A stretch of DNA of 64,000 nucleotides from Bifidobacterium choloepi (GCF_010667615.1 NZ_VYSG01000001.1:124001-188000); one strand, 5' to 3'. Counted from the stretch's first letter, positions 37,324 to 48,033 are shown. Notes: generated by a model not told the origin, from the letters alone. Translations and numbers: made by a program.

Positions 37324-40300
37324 CTATGCCGTCTTGTCGCCGTAGAAGAGGCGCTCGCACACGTCGCGGGACTTGCGCATGACGGCCATGATGTCGTTTT
37401 CGAATCGCTGGCCATGGTTGGCGTCGTAGCCGAGGTAGACGGCGATGCCGCCGAGCGAGTAGATGTCGTGCGGCAGGATGTCGGCCTGCTGCACGCGGCC
37501 GGTCCACAGGTAGTTGCCGTTGCGGGCGGCCGTGCACATGTGCCAGGCGCGGCGCAGCGCGACGGCGTCGCCCGCGTCGATGATCTTGCGCCGTTCGAGC
37601 TCGTCGAGCGCGGCCATTGTCGACGTCGTCCTGAGGGCGGCGATGTGGCCGGCGTGCTCGAGCTGCAATAGCTGGACTGTCCATTCGACGTCGGACAGGC
37701 CGCCCTTGCCGAGCTTCAGGTGCCGTTCGCGGCGCACGCCGCGCGGCAGCCGTTCGGCTTCCATGCGGGCCTTGAGCTTGCGAATCTCGGCGAGTTCGCC
37801 GTCGGTCAGCTCGCCGACCGGATAGCGCATCGGATTGGCGATCCTCGTCAGGAAGTCGTTGCCGAGGCTCTTGTCGCCGGCGGCGAAGCGGGCGCGCAGC
37901 AGCGCCTGGCTTTCCCACGTGCTCGACCACGAGCGGTAGTACTCCTCGCAGCTGGCGTAGGACCGCACCAGCGGGCCGTTCTTGCCTTCGGGGCGCAGGT
38001 CGAGGTCGAGGTCGATCTTCGGCTCGAGGCTGACCGGTCCCATCAGTAGCGCGCGCAGCCGGTCGACGACCTTGCGGGCGAACCGGTTGGCGGCTTCGCC
38101 GTGCGGATCGTCGCCGCCGGCCGAGACGTCGCCGGTCGGCCGGTAGATCAGGATGATGTCGGCGTCGGAGCTGAAGTTGACTTCGCGTCCGCCGTAGCGG
38201 CCCATCGCGATGACGGCGAGCGTGGCGGGAGCCTCGTCGAGACCGTCGTCGGCGAGCTGGAAGTCGACCGACCAGCGCAGCGCGGCGTCGATGATCGCGT
38301 CGTAGACGTCGGTCATGCCGGTCAGCGAGTCGGCCTCGTCGACGACGCCGTTCATCCAGCCGAGGCCTATGCGTTCGGCTTCGTGGCGGCGCAGCGCGCG
38401 CAATGCCGTCGCGCATTCGCGTTCGGATTCCTGATAGCGGGCGACGATCGCGCCGCACTGCGTGTCCAGGCTGTCCCGGCCGCGTGGCCGCAGCAGGTCG
38501 TCGTTGCCGAGCCACGTGATCGACTCGAGCGACTTGTCGAGGGCGTCGCCGAGAAACCTCGAGTTTGACAGCACATGGCACAGGCGCTGGGCGGCTGACG
38601 GCGAGTCGCGCAGGAAGCCGAGGTATTCGTGCTTGCCGCCGAAATGCTCCTCGAGCTTGCGCCAGTACAGCAGGCCCATGTCGGGATTCTGTCCTTCGCC
38701 GAGCCAGCGAAGCACGGCAGGCAGCAGGATCCTGTTGATCTTCGCGGCGCGCGTGACGCCCTCGGTCAGCGCGGCGACATGGCGAATGGCGGATTCGGGG
38801 TCGGCGAAGCCGATCGATTCGTAGCGGTCGAGAATGGCCTGGCGGGACAGCGTGGCGACGTGGTCTCCGGACGGTGCCATGGCGCTGTCCGTCCCGTTGC
38901 CGACGGTGCCGTCGGGGCCGGGAATGGCGTCGGCGACGCCGGGGGCGGCGCTGATCGGCAGCATCGGCCGGTAGTAGATGTCGTTGTGCAGGCGGCGCAC
39001 TTCGCGGCGCGTCTCGTCGTAGCGGGCCAGCAGCCCGTCGGGCAGCAGGCCGAACGCGCGGGCCAGCCGGTGCATCTCGACGTTGCGGGACAATTCGTCG
39101 GCGTTGACGTCGCGCGGTTTCTCGAGGCCGCCGGCATTGGCCTTGCCGAGGTCCGGGAACAGGTGGGTGCGCTTGAGCGCCCACATCTGCTGGCGATGCT
39201 CGAGCACGCGCTCGAACCGGTAGTCCTCGGCCAGCTGCCGGGCATGGACGCGGGAGATGTAGCCGCCCTCGGACAGCGCCTTGAGCGCGTCCATCGTCGA
39301 CGCCACCCGCAACGACTCGTCGGACCGGCCGTGGACGAGCTGCAGGATCTGCACGGTGAACTCGACGTCGCGCAGGCCGCCGCGACCGAGCTTGATTTCC
39401 CGGTCCTTCATCGGCGCCGGAATCAAGTCTTCGACGCGTTCGCGCATCTTCTGGCAGTCGTTGACGAAGTTCTCGCGCTTCGACGCGGTCCAGACGAACG
39501 GCTGCGTCATCGCGACATAGTCGGCGCCAAGTGCCTCGTCGCCGGCGACGGCGCGCGCCTTGAGCAGCGCCTGGAACTCCCAGTTCTCGGCCCACTGCTC
39601 GTAGTACGCCTCGTGCGAGGCAAGCCGGCGCACCAGCGCGCCGTCCTTGCCTTCGGGCCGCAATCCCCCGTCGATCTGCCAGAGGACCGGTTCGGCGACG
39701 CCCATGATGACGGACTGGCAGGCACGTTGCAGCATTGTCGCCATCTTCGTGCCGGTGCGCGTCAGCGCCGTGTTGTCGAGAGGATCGTCGCCGGCGGCGG
39801 GCTCGACGACGTAGATCAGGTCGACGTCGGACACGTAGTTGAGTTCGCGTGCGCCGAGCTTGCCCATGCCGATGATCGCGAAGCGCACGCGGTCGGCGCC
39901 GGCGACTTCGCGCCGGGCGATCGCCAGCGCGCCCTCGAGCGCCGCGTCGGCCAAGTCGGACAGTTCGAGCGAGACGCGCGGCTGCAAGTCGACCGGATCG
40001 TCGGCACAGACATCCTGGGCCATGATCGCGGCGAGCTGCCGGCGATATTCGCGGCGCAGCGCCGTCGCCGCCTCGGCCAGCGGCAGGCCGGCGACCGGCT
40101 GCTCGCCGTCGCTGACGGGCCGCGGCGAGGATTCGATGGCATGAAGGACCGCCTCGATGCGCTGGCGCCGGTTGAACAGCGCCGAATCGTCGTCGTCGGT
40201 CGCGGCGGCCCTGACGAGTTCCGGACGGAACCTCATCAGCTTGCCGAGCGCGTCGGACGCGCCGAGCACGCGGACAATACGTCCGACAGCGCGATCGTCC

Positions 40301-40557
40301 GGCACGAGATCGTCGAAGCGGACGCCCTGGTTGGCCAGGTCGCGGCCGATGTCGACGTAGTTGCGCAACGCGACGTCCGGATCGTCCGCCTTCGCCAGCG
40401 CGTCCAGCAACGTGCCGATCGCCGCTCCACCGTAGCCGGCGTCGTCACGCAGTTCGCCGAGCAGCGCCTTCGCGGCGTCGAGCTCCTGCAGGCCCGCCCT
40501 GATCAAGTCCATCGTCGACACCGGTCGCCCGGCGCCGCGCTCCCCGAAATCGTTCAT
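37324..40557 (-). CDS. glnE: Bifunctional glutamine synthetase adenylyltransferase/deadenylase
   Basis: The protein has 1077 residues with two nucleotidyltransferase halves. The first has GMGKLGARELNYVSDVDLIYV, the second AMGRYGGREVNFSSDADIILIY; both are followed by helical PII-uridylyltransferase-type domains (RDVEFTVQILQLVHG, SDVEWTVQLLQLEHAG). It adenylylates and deadenylylates glutamine synthetase according to nitrogen status. It starts 67 nt downstream of metF on the same strand, and linkage to gltBD control is functional and not positional here. Confidence 0.96.
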   Translation of the reverse strand: MNDFGERGAGRPVSTMDLIRAGLQELDAAKALLGELRDDAGYGGAAIGTLLDALAKADDPDVALRNYVDIGRDLANQGVRFDDLVPDDRAVGRIVRVLGASDALGKLMRFRPELVRAAATDDDDSALFNRRQRIEAVLHAIESSPRPVSDGEQPVAGLPLAEAATALRREYRRQLAAIMAQDVCADDPVDLQPRVSLELSDLADAALEGALAIARREVAGADRVRFAIIGMGKLGARELNYVSDVDLIYVVEPAAGDDPLDNTALTRTGTKMATMLQRACQSVIMGVAEPVLWQIDGGLRPEGKDGALVRRLASHEAYYEQWAENWEFQALLKARAVAGDEALGADYVAMTQPFVWTASKRENFVNDCQKMRERVEDLIPAPMKDREIKLGRGGLRDVEFTVQILQLVHGRSDESLRVASTMDALKALSEGGYISRVHARQLAEDYRFERVLEHRQQMWALKRTHLFPDLGKANAGGLEKPRDVNADELSRNVEMHRLARAFGLLPDGLLARYDETRREVRRLHNDIYYRPMLPISAAPGVADAIPGPDGTVGNGTDSAMAPSGDHVATLSRQAILDRYESIGFADPESAIRHVAALTEGVTRAAKINRILLPAVLRWLGEGQNPDMGLLYWRKLEEHFGGKHEYLGFLRDSPSAAQRLCHVLSNSRFLGDALDKSLESITWLGNDDLLRPRGRDSLDTQCGAIVARYQESERECATALRALRRHEAERIGLGWMNGVVDEADSLTGMTDVYDAIIDAALRWSVDFQLADDGLDEAPATLAVIAMGRYGGREVNFSSDADIILIYRPTGDVSAGGDDPHGEAANRFARKVVDRLRALLMGPVSLEPKIDLDLDLRPEGKNGPLVRSYASCEEYYRSWSSTWESQALLRARFAAGDKSLGNDFLTRIANPMRYPVGELTDGELAEIRKLKARMEAERLPRGVRRERHLKLGKGGLSDVEWTVQLLQLEHAGHIAALRTTSTMAALDELERRKIIDAGDAVALRRAWHMCTAARNGNYLWTGRVQQADILPHDIYSLGGIAVYLGYDANHGQRFENDIMAVMRKSRDVCERLFYGDKTA

Positions 40558-40624
40558 GCTGCCTACCCTACCAACGTCGGTTCAGCCGAACGCGGTATCC
40601 GTCCACCGGCGACGGCTTCCGGCG

Positions 40625-41467
40625 TCATGAGAACAGCGGACGCACGTTGCTCCAGATGCGCCTCGTCACGCTCGGATGGTTCATTGTGTACAGGTGGACG
40701 CCGTCGACGCCGTTCGCGACGAGGTCGGCGATCTGCTCCGACGCGTAGCAGACGCCGGCGGCGCGCAGCGATTCGCGGTCGTCGCCCCACCGCTCGAGCA
40801 TGCGCCGCACGGCCGGCGGCAGGCTGCTGCCGCACTTCGTCGACATGTTGACGACCGACTTCGGATTCATGACCGGCATGACGCCGGCCTCGATCGGCAC
40901 GTCGATGCCGGCGGCGTCCGTCATCTCAAGGAACCGGTAGAAGTCGTCATTGTCGTAGAACAGCTGCGAGACGAGATGCGAGCAGCCGGCGTCGACCTTC
41001 TCCCTGAGGTGGCGCACGTCCTCCGCCATCGTCTCCACCTCCGGATGCTTCTCCGGATAGCAGGCGCCGTAGATCTTCAGGTCCGGACGGCGTTCGCGAA
41101 TGTAGGCGACGAGGTCGGTGGCGTGCCGGAAGTCGCCGACCGGCGGCCGCTCGGTGTCGCGGTCGCCGCGCAGCGCGAGGACGCCGGAGACCTTCGCCTC
41201 GTCGAACAGCCCGAGCGCCTCGTCGACGTCGGCCTTCGACAGGTAGACGGCCGTCAGGTGGGCGACGGCGTCGATGCCGTATTCGGTGCGGATCGTGTTC
41301 GCGATCCTCGCCGTCGCCGTCTTGTCGGTCTTCCTGCCGGTGCCGTACGTCACCGAGATGAACGCCGGCGACAGGCCCTGCAGGCCGTCGAGCGTGTCGT
41401 AGATCGTGCCGATCGACGCGTTGCGCCGCGGCGGAAAAACCTCGAGCGAGAACAATGGTGCCGTCAT
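40625..41467 (-). CDS. metF: 5,10-methylenetetrahydrofolate reductase
   Basis: The protein has 280 residues. LFSLEVFPPRRN is the N-terminal strand with the catalytic Glu, SVTYGTGR binds the flavin and folate, and VLALRGDRDTERP and HLVSQLFYDND are family hallmarks. It makes 5-methyl-THF for MetE, the gene 11 nt upstream in the same operon. ATG at 41467 has GGAGGA 6 nt upstream. Confidence 0.95.
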   Translation of the reverse strand: MTAPLFSLEVFPPRRNASIGTIYDTLDGLQGLSPAFISVTYGTGRKTDKTATARIANTIRTEYGIDAVAHLTAVYLSKADVDEALGLFDEAKVSGVLALRGDRDTERPPVGDFRHATDLVAYIRERRPDLKIYGACYPEKHPEVETMAEDVRHLREKVDAGCSHLVSQLFYDNDDFYRFLEMTDAAGIDVPIEAGVMPVMNPKSVVNMSTKCGSSLPPAVRRMLERWGDDRESLRAAGVCYASEQIADLVANGVDGVHLYTMNHPSVTRRIWSNVRPLFS

Positions 41468-41478
41468 CGTCGTCCTCC

Positions 41479-43788
41479 CTACTCGCCGAGCTTCGCGCGG
41501 ACGGCCTTCGTCGCCGCGACGAGATTCTCCAGCGACGCCCAGGTTTCCTCGTTGCCGCGGGTCTTGAGGCCGCAGTCGGGGTTGATCCAGACCTTCGTCA
41601 CGTCCATCTTGGCGAGGATCTCGCCGATGCGGCCCTCGATTTCCTCCTCGGACGGCACGCGCGGCGAGTGGATGTCGTAGACGCCGGGGCCGGCTTCGGT
41701 CTCGAAGTTCGCGTCGTGGATGGCGTCGAGGACGACGAGGTCGCCGCGGGACGCCTCGAACGAGATGACGTCGGCGTCCATCGCGTCGATGTCGCGGATG
41801 ATGTCGTTGAATTCGGAGTAACACATGTGCGTGTGGATCTGCGTGGTCGGCTGGACAGCCGAATGGACCAGTCGGAACGCCGGAACGGCCCAGTCGAGGT
41901 ACTTCTTGTGCCAGTCGGAGCGGCGCAGCGGCAGCTTCTCGCGTAACGCGGCCTCGTCGATCTGGATGACCCGAATGCCGGCCTTCTCGAGGTCGAGCAC
42001 CTCGTCGCGGATGGCGAGGGCGAGCTGCTTCGTCTGTTCCTCGTGCGTGATGTCCTCGCGCGGCCACGACCAGTTGAGGATGGTCACCGGACCGGTGAGC
42101 ATGCCCTTCATGACATGGTCGGTGCGCGACTGGGCGTACGAGCTCCAGTCGACGGTGATCGGTTCGGCGCGGGACACGTCGCCCCAGACGATCGGCGGCT
42201 TGACGCAGCGGGTGCCGTACGACTGCACCCAGGCGTTCTTCGTGAACAGGAAGCCGTTGAGGTGCTGGCCGAAGTACTCGACCATGTCGTTGCGTTCGAA
42301 TTCGCCGTGGACGAGCACGTCGAGGCCGATCTCCTCCTGCTTCTTCACGACGTCGTCGATCTGGCCGCGGATGAAATCGTCGTATTCGGCCCGGGTGATC
42401 TCGCCCTTGCGCAGCTTCGCGCGCTCGGCGCGTACTTCCTTCGTCTGCGGGAACGATCCGATCGTCGTCGTCGGCAGCAGCGGCAGCCCGAGCGCCTCGC
42501 GTTGCAGTCGCTGGCGTTCGGCGCGGGCCGGACGGCGGACGAAGTCGGCGTCGTCGAGGGCCGCGATGCGCGCCGCCACGTCGGCGTCGGCGGCCACGCG
42601 CGTGCCGTCGAACAGCGCCTGGTTGGCGGCGAGGACGGCATTGGCGGCCTTTTCCCCGTCGTCGAGTTCGACGAGGTCGGCGATGTCGCGCAATTCCGTC
42701 AGCTTCTCGACGGCGAACGCGAAATGCTTCAGCACGGAAGGATCGAGTCCGTCTTCCCCCTCGGCGCTGAACGGCACGTGCAGCAGCGAGCTGGCCGTCG
42801 CGACGGCGACGTTGCCGTTGACTTGCTGCAGCGCCTCGACGAGGCCGATCGATTCGGCGTAGTCGTTGCGCCAGATGTTGCGGCCGTTGACGACGCCGGC
42901 GAACAGCGTCAGGCTTTCCGGCGCGCCGAATTCGGACACGGCGGCGAGGTTCTCCTCGCGGCCCTCGTTGAGGTCGAGTCCCAGGCCGTCGAAGCCGAGC
43001 GCCGTCAGCGACGTGTAGACGTCGGCGACGTGGCCGAAGTACGTGTTGAGCAGCACCTTGAGGCCGGTGCCGTCGCGGCGCGGCAGGATGCGGTTGTAGA
43101 GCGATTCGAACAGCGCGATGTCGCCCGGCTCCTTGTCGAGGACGAGGAACGGCTCGTCGAGCTGCACCCAGTCGGCGCCGAGGTCGGCGAACTTCTCCAG
43201 CGCCTCGCCGTAGGCGTCGGCGAGCCTGCCGACGAGTTCCGCGGTCGGCTCGACTTCGGCGGCGTCCGGCGTGCGGGCGAGCTTGAGGAACGTGTACGGG
43301 CCGATCAGCACCGGCTTGGTCTGGATGCCGATCGACTTCGCCTCGAGGTAGTAGTCGAACGGCTTCGTGCCGGCCAGGCGGATGTCGGCGCCGGGTTCGA
43401 GTTCCGGCACGAGGTAGTGGTAGTTCGTCGTGAACCACTTCTTCATCGGCAGCGCCGTGACGTCGCCGCGTTCGCCCTGGTAGCCGCGGGCCATCGCGAA
43501 CAGCGTCTCCTCGTAGTCGTCGAAGCCGAGGTCGCGGTAGCGCTTCGGCACCGCGTTGAGCAACAGCGCCGTGTCGAGGACCTGGTCGTAGTAGGAGAAG
43601 TCGTTGCTCGGAATCAGGTCGATGCCGGCGGACGCCTGCAGTTGCCAGTGCCGCACGCGCAGCGACCTGGCCACGCCGCGCATCTCGTCAAGGGACACGG
43701 TCCCCTTCCAGAATCCCTCGATGGCTTTCTTGAGTTCACGATTCTGCCCGATGCGGGGGAATCCGGAGACTGAGGTAAGCACGGTCAT
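41479..43788 (-). CDS. metE: Cobalamin-independent methionine synthase
   Basis: The protein has 769 residues, the usual MetE length. The N-terminal half begins [22 protein letters not shown]; the catalytic C-terminal half has zinc ligands in HTHMCYSEF (His, Cys), the Glu of ISFEASRGD and the Cys of NPDCGLKTR. It transfers methyl from 5-methyl-THF-triglutamate to homocysteine. ATG at 43788 is family-consistent; GGAAGGGA lies 11 nt away, somewhat far. No SAM or B12 riboswitch was seen in the 128-nt gap upstream. Confidence 0.96.
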   Translation of the reverse strand: MTVLTSVSGFPRIGQNRELKKAIEGFWKGTVSLDEMRGVARSLRVRHWQLQASAGIDLIPSNDFSYYDQVLDTALLLNAVPKRYRDLGFDDYEETLFAMARGYQGERGDVTALPMKKWFTTNYHYLVPELEPGADIRLAGTKPFDYYLEAKSIGIQTKPVLIGPYTFLKLARTPDAAEVEPTAELVGRLADAYGEALEKFADLGADWVQLDEPFLVLDKEPGDIALFESLYNRILPRRDGTGLKVLLNTYFGHVADVYTSLTALGFDGLGLDLNEGREENLAAVSEFGAPESLTLFAGVVNGRNIWRNDYAESIGLVEALQQVNGNVAVATASSLLHVPFSAEGEDGLDPSVLKHFAFAVEKLTELRDIADLVELDDGEKAANAVLAANQALFDGTRVAADADVAARIAALDDADFVRRPARAERQRLQREALGLPLLPTTTIGSFPQTKEVRAERAKLRKGEITRAEYDDFIRGQIDDVVKKQEEIGLDVLVHGEFERNDMVEYFGQHLNGFLFTKNAWVQSYGTRCVKPPIVWGDVSRAEPITVDWSSYAQSRTDHVMKGMLTGPVTILNWSWPREDITHEEQTKQLALAIRDEVLDLEKAGIRVIQIDEAALREKLPLRRSDWHKKYLDWAVPAFRLVHSAVQPTTQIHTHMCYSEFNDIIRDIDAMDADVISFEASRGDLVVLDAIHDANFETEAGPGVYDIHSPRVPSEEEIEGRIGEILAKMDVTKVWINPDCGLKTRGNEETWASLENLVAATKAVRAKLGE

Positions 43789-43886
43789 GATGGCTGTTGT
43801 CCCTTCCGAAACGCGAAACATTGCAACTCGGCCAACTTACCAAAAATCCGCCGCTATACCCCCATCATTCTCATCTGCATGTCGTC

Positions 43887-43901
43887 ATAAATTCGATTTA
43901 T
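43887..43901. promoter_or_regulatory. AT-rich inverted repeat upstream of metE
   Basis: ATAAAT and ATTTAT flank TCG, 99-113 nt upstream of the metE start. It stands out in very GC-rich DNA and could be an operator or part of the metE promoter; it also lies just past the sixA stop. Confidence 0.35.
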
Positions 43902-43916
43902 AGGCCGAAACGGCAC

Positions 43917-44468
43917 CTACTTGAAGTCGCGGGGAGTGATGACGCCGAGGAGGGTGGCCTGGTGGAGTTGCCAGCTGTTGAAGGGCATCGAGGAACCGAA
44001 GATGACGACGGTGGCCGGGGACAGGCCGAGGTTGAGCAGGTCGAGCTGTGACTGGTCGGATTCGGGATTGGCGAGCCACTGGCAGGCCATCGAGACGGTC
44101 GGCTCGTGGCCGAGGATCATCAGCGTGTGCCGTTTCGCCTTGCAGCCGGCCAGGTCGTCGAAGACCGACTGCATGCCGTCCTCGTACAGCGACTTGTGGA
44201 AGTCGACCTTCGGCTTGTCGCCGAAGACCTTGAGCATGCGGTTGCAGGTCTGCTGGGCGCGCAGCGCCGACGAGACGTCCATCTGGTCGGGCACGAGATC
44301 CATCTCCCTGAGGCCCTTGGCCATGGTCTTCGCCTGCTTGAGTCCCTTGTCGGTCAGGGGGCGGTCGAAGTCACCGGTCGGACAGAACGGCTCGGTCTTC
44401 GCATGCCGCATGACGAGCAGGATGTACGGGTACTGCTTGGCGGTCTTGGCCAGTTTCTTGATGTTCAT
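43917..44468 (-). CDS. SixA-type histidine phosphatase
   Basis: The protein has 183 residues. LLVMRHAKTE is the RHG active-site motif and LGHEPTVSM carries the second catalytic His. Members dephosphorylate phosphohistidine proteins or small phosphates; the substrate here is unknown. ATG at 44468 begins 9 nt after the trmI stop with GGAA upstream, so the two genes are cotranscribed. Confidence 0.88.
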   Translation of the reverse strand: MNIKKLAKTAKQYPYILLVMRHAKTEPFCPTGDFDRPLTDKGLKQAKTMAKGLREMDLVPDQMDVSSALRAQQTCNRMLKVFGDKPKVDFHKSLYEDGMQSVFDDLAGCKAKRHTLMILGHEPTVSMACQWLANPESDQSQLDLLNLGLSPATVVIFGSSMPFNSWQLHQATLLGVITPRDFK

Positions 44469-44477
44469 CTCGTTCCG

Positions 44478-45599
44478 TCACTTTCCGTTTCCGGCGTCGC
44501 CTTCGGCGTCGTCGCCGTCGGCACCGGCGGCCTCGAGCGAATCCATCTGGCGTGTCAGGTCGCGCAGGACCTTGCCGAGCTTGCGGTCGGAAATGTCCCG
44601 CAGCTCGAGGTCGTCCCACTGCTCGGCGCGTTCCTCGTCGCTCAGCGAATCGATGTCGGTCGTCGTGTCCTTCGCCGGCCGGTCGCGCTTCCTGAGCGCG
44701 GCGAAGCCGTCGGCCATCGCCCGGCTGACGACGAGGTAGCCGGTGTGGCCAATCATCTGGTGGTCGGGACGCACGGCGAGCCCCTGCACCTTCCAGTTGC
44801 GTTCCAGCGTTTCCTGCACGTCGGGTTCAGTCCACTGGCCGCTGTCGCGCAGCGCCTCGGCCAGCTTGCTCAGCTGCGTTGTCGTCGTCACGTAGCAGGT
44901 CAGCACGCCGCCGGGCGCGATGACGCGATGGGCCTGCTCGAGCCGGTTCCACGGGTCGAGCATGTCGAGGACGATCCTGTCGTAATGGTGTTCGGTCAGC
45001 GTCGCCGCCACCGAGTCGAAATCGCCGGTCAGCAGGTTCCACCAGCCGGGTCGCGCGCCGAAATACAGCGTCGCGTTCGCCATCGCGATCTTCGCGAACT
45101 CGGGGCGCAGCTCGATCGTCGTCACCTCGCCGGCGTTTCCGTCGACGTCAAGGCCCTCGACGGCGTCGAGCAGGTTCATGCTCATCGCGCCGGAGCCGGC
45201 GCCGGATTCGAGCACGCGCATGCCGGTGCGGATGTCGCCGAGCTGGATGACCTGGGCGATGTCCTTCGGATACATGATCTGCGCGCCGCGCGGCATCGAC
45301 AGCACGTAGTCGGCCAGTCGCGGCCGCATGGCGCAGAATTCCCATCCGCCGATCGCTCGCGCCGCCTTCCACGGCTTGTTCGCGTCGCGTTCGGGATGGG
45401 CGGGGTTGAACTGCGCCTCGCGCTTCGCCGTCACCGTCGTGACGACCGATCCCTCGACCGCGCCGATGACGTCGTCGTGGAGGATGAGGCCGTGCGCCGT
45501 CTGCGTATGGCCTCCGGGCACCAGCTGGTCGGTGATCTTGTTCGACCGCCGGTCGGTGAACTGGACCTTCTCCCCCGCCTTGAACGGACCGCGATGCAT
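44478..45599 (-). CDS. trmI: tRNA (adenine-58-N1)-methyltransferase
   Basis: The protein has 373 residues. MHRGPFKAGEKVQFTD is the typical N-terminal domain, RVLESGAGSGAMSMNLLDAV the SAM-binding motif I, and IVLDMLDPWNRLEQAHRVIAPGGVLTCYVTTTTQ the core Rossmann motifs with the DMLDPW signature. It methylates A58 in the T-loop. The C-terminal tail (about residues 310-373) is acidic and probably disordered. ATG at 45599 has GGGAGG 5 nt upstream. Confidence 0.94.
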   Translation of the reverse strand: MHRGPFKAGEKVQFTDRRSNKITDQLVPGGHTQTAHGLILHDDVIGAVEGSVVTTVTAKREAQFNPAHPERDANKPWKAARAIGGWEFCAMRPRLADYVLSMPRGAQIMYPKDIAQVIQLGDIRTGMRVLESGAGSGAMSMNLLDAVEGLDVDGNAGEVTTIELRPEFAKIAMANATLYFGARPGWWNLLTGDFDSVAATLTEHHYDRIVLDMLDPWNRLEQAHRVIAPGGVLTCYVTTTTQLSKLAEALRDSGQWTEPDVQETLERNWKVQGLAVRPDHQMIGHTGYLVVSRAMADGFAALRKRDRPAKDTTTDIDSLSDEERAEQWDDLELRDISDRKLGKVLRDLTRQMDSLEAAGADGDDAEGDAGNGK

Positions 45600-45679
45600 G
45601 GAACCTCCCTCGCCGGCGCTGCCGGAATCGCTTCACATCGGTGAATCAAACCTTCCCCACTATATCGCACGTCGCCGGT

Positions 45680-46534
45680 TCAGTTCGCGAAGGCGCTCCA
45701 GCGGCCGTTGCGATGCTCGACGGTCAGCGGCAGGCCGAAGACGGCGGACAGTCGTTCCGACGTGAAGCCCGTTGCCGCGTCGCCGGCATAGAGAATCGTG
45801 CCGGGAGCCGGGTCGCGGCCGGCGACGGCGTCCGTTTCCGATCCGGACAGCCGTCCCATGATCGCGACATGGTCGAATCCGGCGGGGATTTCCTCGAGCC
45901 GGTGCGTGACGAGGACGACGGCGCGCGCCGAATGTTCGGCGCCGATCCCGGCCAGCGCCTTGAGCGCGATCTCGCGGCCGCCGAGGTCGAGGCCGGTCGT
46001 CGGCTCGTCGAGGACGAGCAGGTCGGGGTCGGCCATCAGCGCGCGGCAGATCATCACGCGCGTGCGTTCGCCTTCGGACAGCCGCCACATCTGGCGTCCC
46101 TCGAGGTAGGCGATGCCGAACCGGCGCATCAGTGCGCGGGCGGCGTCGTAGTCGTCGTCGCCATACGTGTCCTTCCATCGGCCAGTCGTCGCCGTCAGCG
46201 CCGTGACGACGGCGTCGAGCGGATCCTCGACGTCGGGCAGCGCGCGCAGCAGTTCGGCCGAGCCCAGGCCGATGCGGTGGCGGTAGGAGAAGACGTTCAC
46301 CTTGCCGAGCCGGTGGCCGAGGATGTCGACGGTGCCGTCGGACGGGAACGCGCGCGTGGCCATCATCTGCACGAGCGTCGACTTGCCGATGCCGTTGGGG
46401 CCGAACAGCACCCACTTCTCCCCCGGTTGGATCTCGAGGTTCACGTCGGTCAGGATGGTGCGGCGCTGGCGCCGGAATTCGACGCCGGAGAACCGCAGCG
46501 CGGGAATCGTCGCCGCTGCCTTGTCTTCGTTCAT
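45680..46534 (-). CDS. Stand-alone ABC ATPase (ModF/YlmA-like)
   Basis: The protein has 284 residues with one ABC domain: Walker A FGPNGIGKSTL, signature WRLSEGERTRVMICRAL, Walker B LLVLDEPTTGLDL and the H-loop VTHRLEEIP. No permease gene is adjacent. The sequence resembles cytosolic YlmA/ModF-type ATPases of unknown role in actinobacteria. No clear ribosome site precedes ATG 46534. Confidence 0.85.
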   Translation of the reverse strand: MNEDKAAATIPALRFSGVEFRRQRRTILTDVNLEIQPGEKWVLFGPNGIGKSTLVQMMATRAFPSDGTVDILGHRLGKVNVFSYRHRIGLGSAELLRALPDVEDPLDAVVTALTATTGRWKDTYGDDDYDAARALMRRFGIAYLEGRQMWRLSEGERTRVMICRALMADPDLLVLDEPTTGLDLGGREIALKALAGIGAEHSARAVVLVTHRLEEIPAGFDHVAIMGRLSGSETDAVAGRDPAPGTILYAGDAATGFTSERLSAVFGLPLTVEHRNGRWSAFAN

Positions 46535-46608
46535 GCCGTCAGTCTAGCGACATCGGGCATGCCCGCGGCTTGCGGCGACCACAACGTAGAAGGGACGATT
46601 CTTCCGGT

Positions 46609-47880
46609 TCACAGGCCGCGGTGTTCGGCGATGACTTCCTCGTAGACCTGGATGGTCTGGTCGGCAATGCGTTCCCAGCTGAAATGGTCGCGGGCGCGCT
46701 GGTAGCCGGCAATGCCCATGGCCTCGGCCCGGGCCGGATTCTCGACCATGCGGTTGATCGCCGTGGCCAGGTCGGTGACGAACGTGTCGGCGTCGGCCGG
46801 TTCGCAGCTGCCGTCGAGGCGCTGGCCGATCGGCACGACGAAGCCGGTCTCGCCGTCGACGACGATTTCCGGAATGCTGCCGACCTGCGTGGCGACGACG
46901 GGCAGCCCGCAGGCCATCGCCTCGAGCACGCCGACGGCGAGCGGCTCGTACAGGCTCGGCGCGACGAAGACGTCGCAGCCGTGCTCGAGCGCGTTGAGCT
47001 CGTCGGTCGGCGGCACCTCGTCGATCCAGACGACGTTGCCGCGTTCCTTCTGCAGCAGCTTGATCGACTCGCGCACGTCGCGGGCCGCTTCCGGCGCGTC
47101 CGGCGCCGCCCCGCACAGCACAACCTGCACGCCCGAGCTGACCGAGCGCAGCGCCGCCAGCAGGTACGGCAGGCCCTTCTGGCGCGACATCCTGCCGACG
47201 TACAGCACGGTCGGCATGTCCCGGTCGATGTCGTGGCGGTCGAAGACGTCCCAGCCCGGATCGTCGTCGTCGGGCGTCGTGAAGTCGGAGATCGTGATGC
47301 CGTTGTGGATGACGACGACGCGTTCGGGATCGACGGCCGGATAGGCCTCGAGGATGCCGCGGCGCATGACGTCGGAGACGGCGATGATGCGGTCGGCGTG
47401 CTCGAACGCCTCGCGTTCGGCCCACATGCTCAGTTCGTAGCCGCCGCCGAGCTGGTCGCGCTTCCACGGTCGCTGCGGCTCGATCGAATGCGCGGTGACG
47501 ACGAGCGGCACGTCGTGCAGTTGCTGGGCCAGTCGGCCGGCCAGGCACGTGTACCAGGTGTGGGCGTGGACGAGGTCGCCGTCGACGTCGTCGGCCATCT
47601 GCAGGTCGACGGCGAACGTCTTCGTCGCCGTGTTGTCGTCGGCGAAGTCCTCGGGCACGTCATAGCCGACGACGCGCAGGCTGCCGGCGGGGTCCTCGGC
47701 GGGAATCTGCGGAATGTCGACGGCCAGCCGGGGGCCGTCGAACGCGCGGACCGTCACGTCGATCCGCTCGGCCAGCGCCTTCGACAGTTCCTCGGCGTGC
47801 ACGCCGGCGCCGCCGTAGATCGTCGGCGGGTATTCGCGCGTCAGAAAATCGATCCTCGGCGTTCCGCTGTCTTTCCTCAT
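46609..47880 (-). CDS. glgA: Glycogen synthase, actinobacterial GT4 type (GlgA/GlgM)
   Basis: The protein has 423 residues. LTREYPPTIYGGAGVHAEELSKALA is the GT-B N-terminal glycine-rich motif, HAHTWYTCLAG and VVTAHSIEPQRPWKRDQLGGGYELS are typical of the Corynebacterium-type family, and the C-terminal E-x7-E lies in APSLYEPLAVGVLEAMACGLPV. It uses ADP- or UDP-glucose to extend alpha-1,4-glucan or make maltose-1-phosphate; which of the two cannot be read from sequence. ATG at 47880 has GAGG 7 nt upstream. Confidence 0.92.
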   Translation of the reverse strand: MRKDSGTPRIDFLTREYPPTIYGGAGVHAEELSKALAERIDVTVRAFDGPRLAVDIPQIPAEDPAGSLRVVGYDVPEDFADDNTATKTFAVDLQMADDVDGDLVHAHTWYTCLAGRLAQQLHDVPLVVTAHSIEPQRPWKRDQLGGGYELSMWAEREAFEHADRIIAVSDVMRRGILEAYPAVDPERVVVIHNGITISDFTTPDDDDPGWDVFDRHDIDRDMPTVLYVGRMSRQKGLPYLLAALRSVSSGVQVVLCGAAPDAPEAARDVRESIKLLQKERGNVVWIDEVPPTDELNALEHGCDVFVAPSLYEPLAVGVLEAMACGLPVVATQVGSIPEIVVDGETGFVVPIGQRLDGSCEPADADTFVTDLATAINRMVENPARAEAMGIAGYQRARDHFSWERIADQTIQVYEEVIAEHRGL

Positions 47881-48033
47881 CACTCAACCTCGCGTTCAAC
47901 AATGTACGGCATGCAATATAGGACGCCCGGCCTACAAACCGCGGGAATCGTCCAGAATAACGGAAAGGCGCCGCCGGCCGCCAGCTTGCGCGGAACGCAA
48001 AACCGCGCGGTACGGCCGGCCGGCCACTTTACG

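Noticed and set aside
43789-43916. A SAM or cobalamin riboswitch upstream of metE.
   Set aside because: Only 128 nt are available and no conserved core could be recognised.
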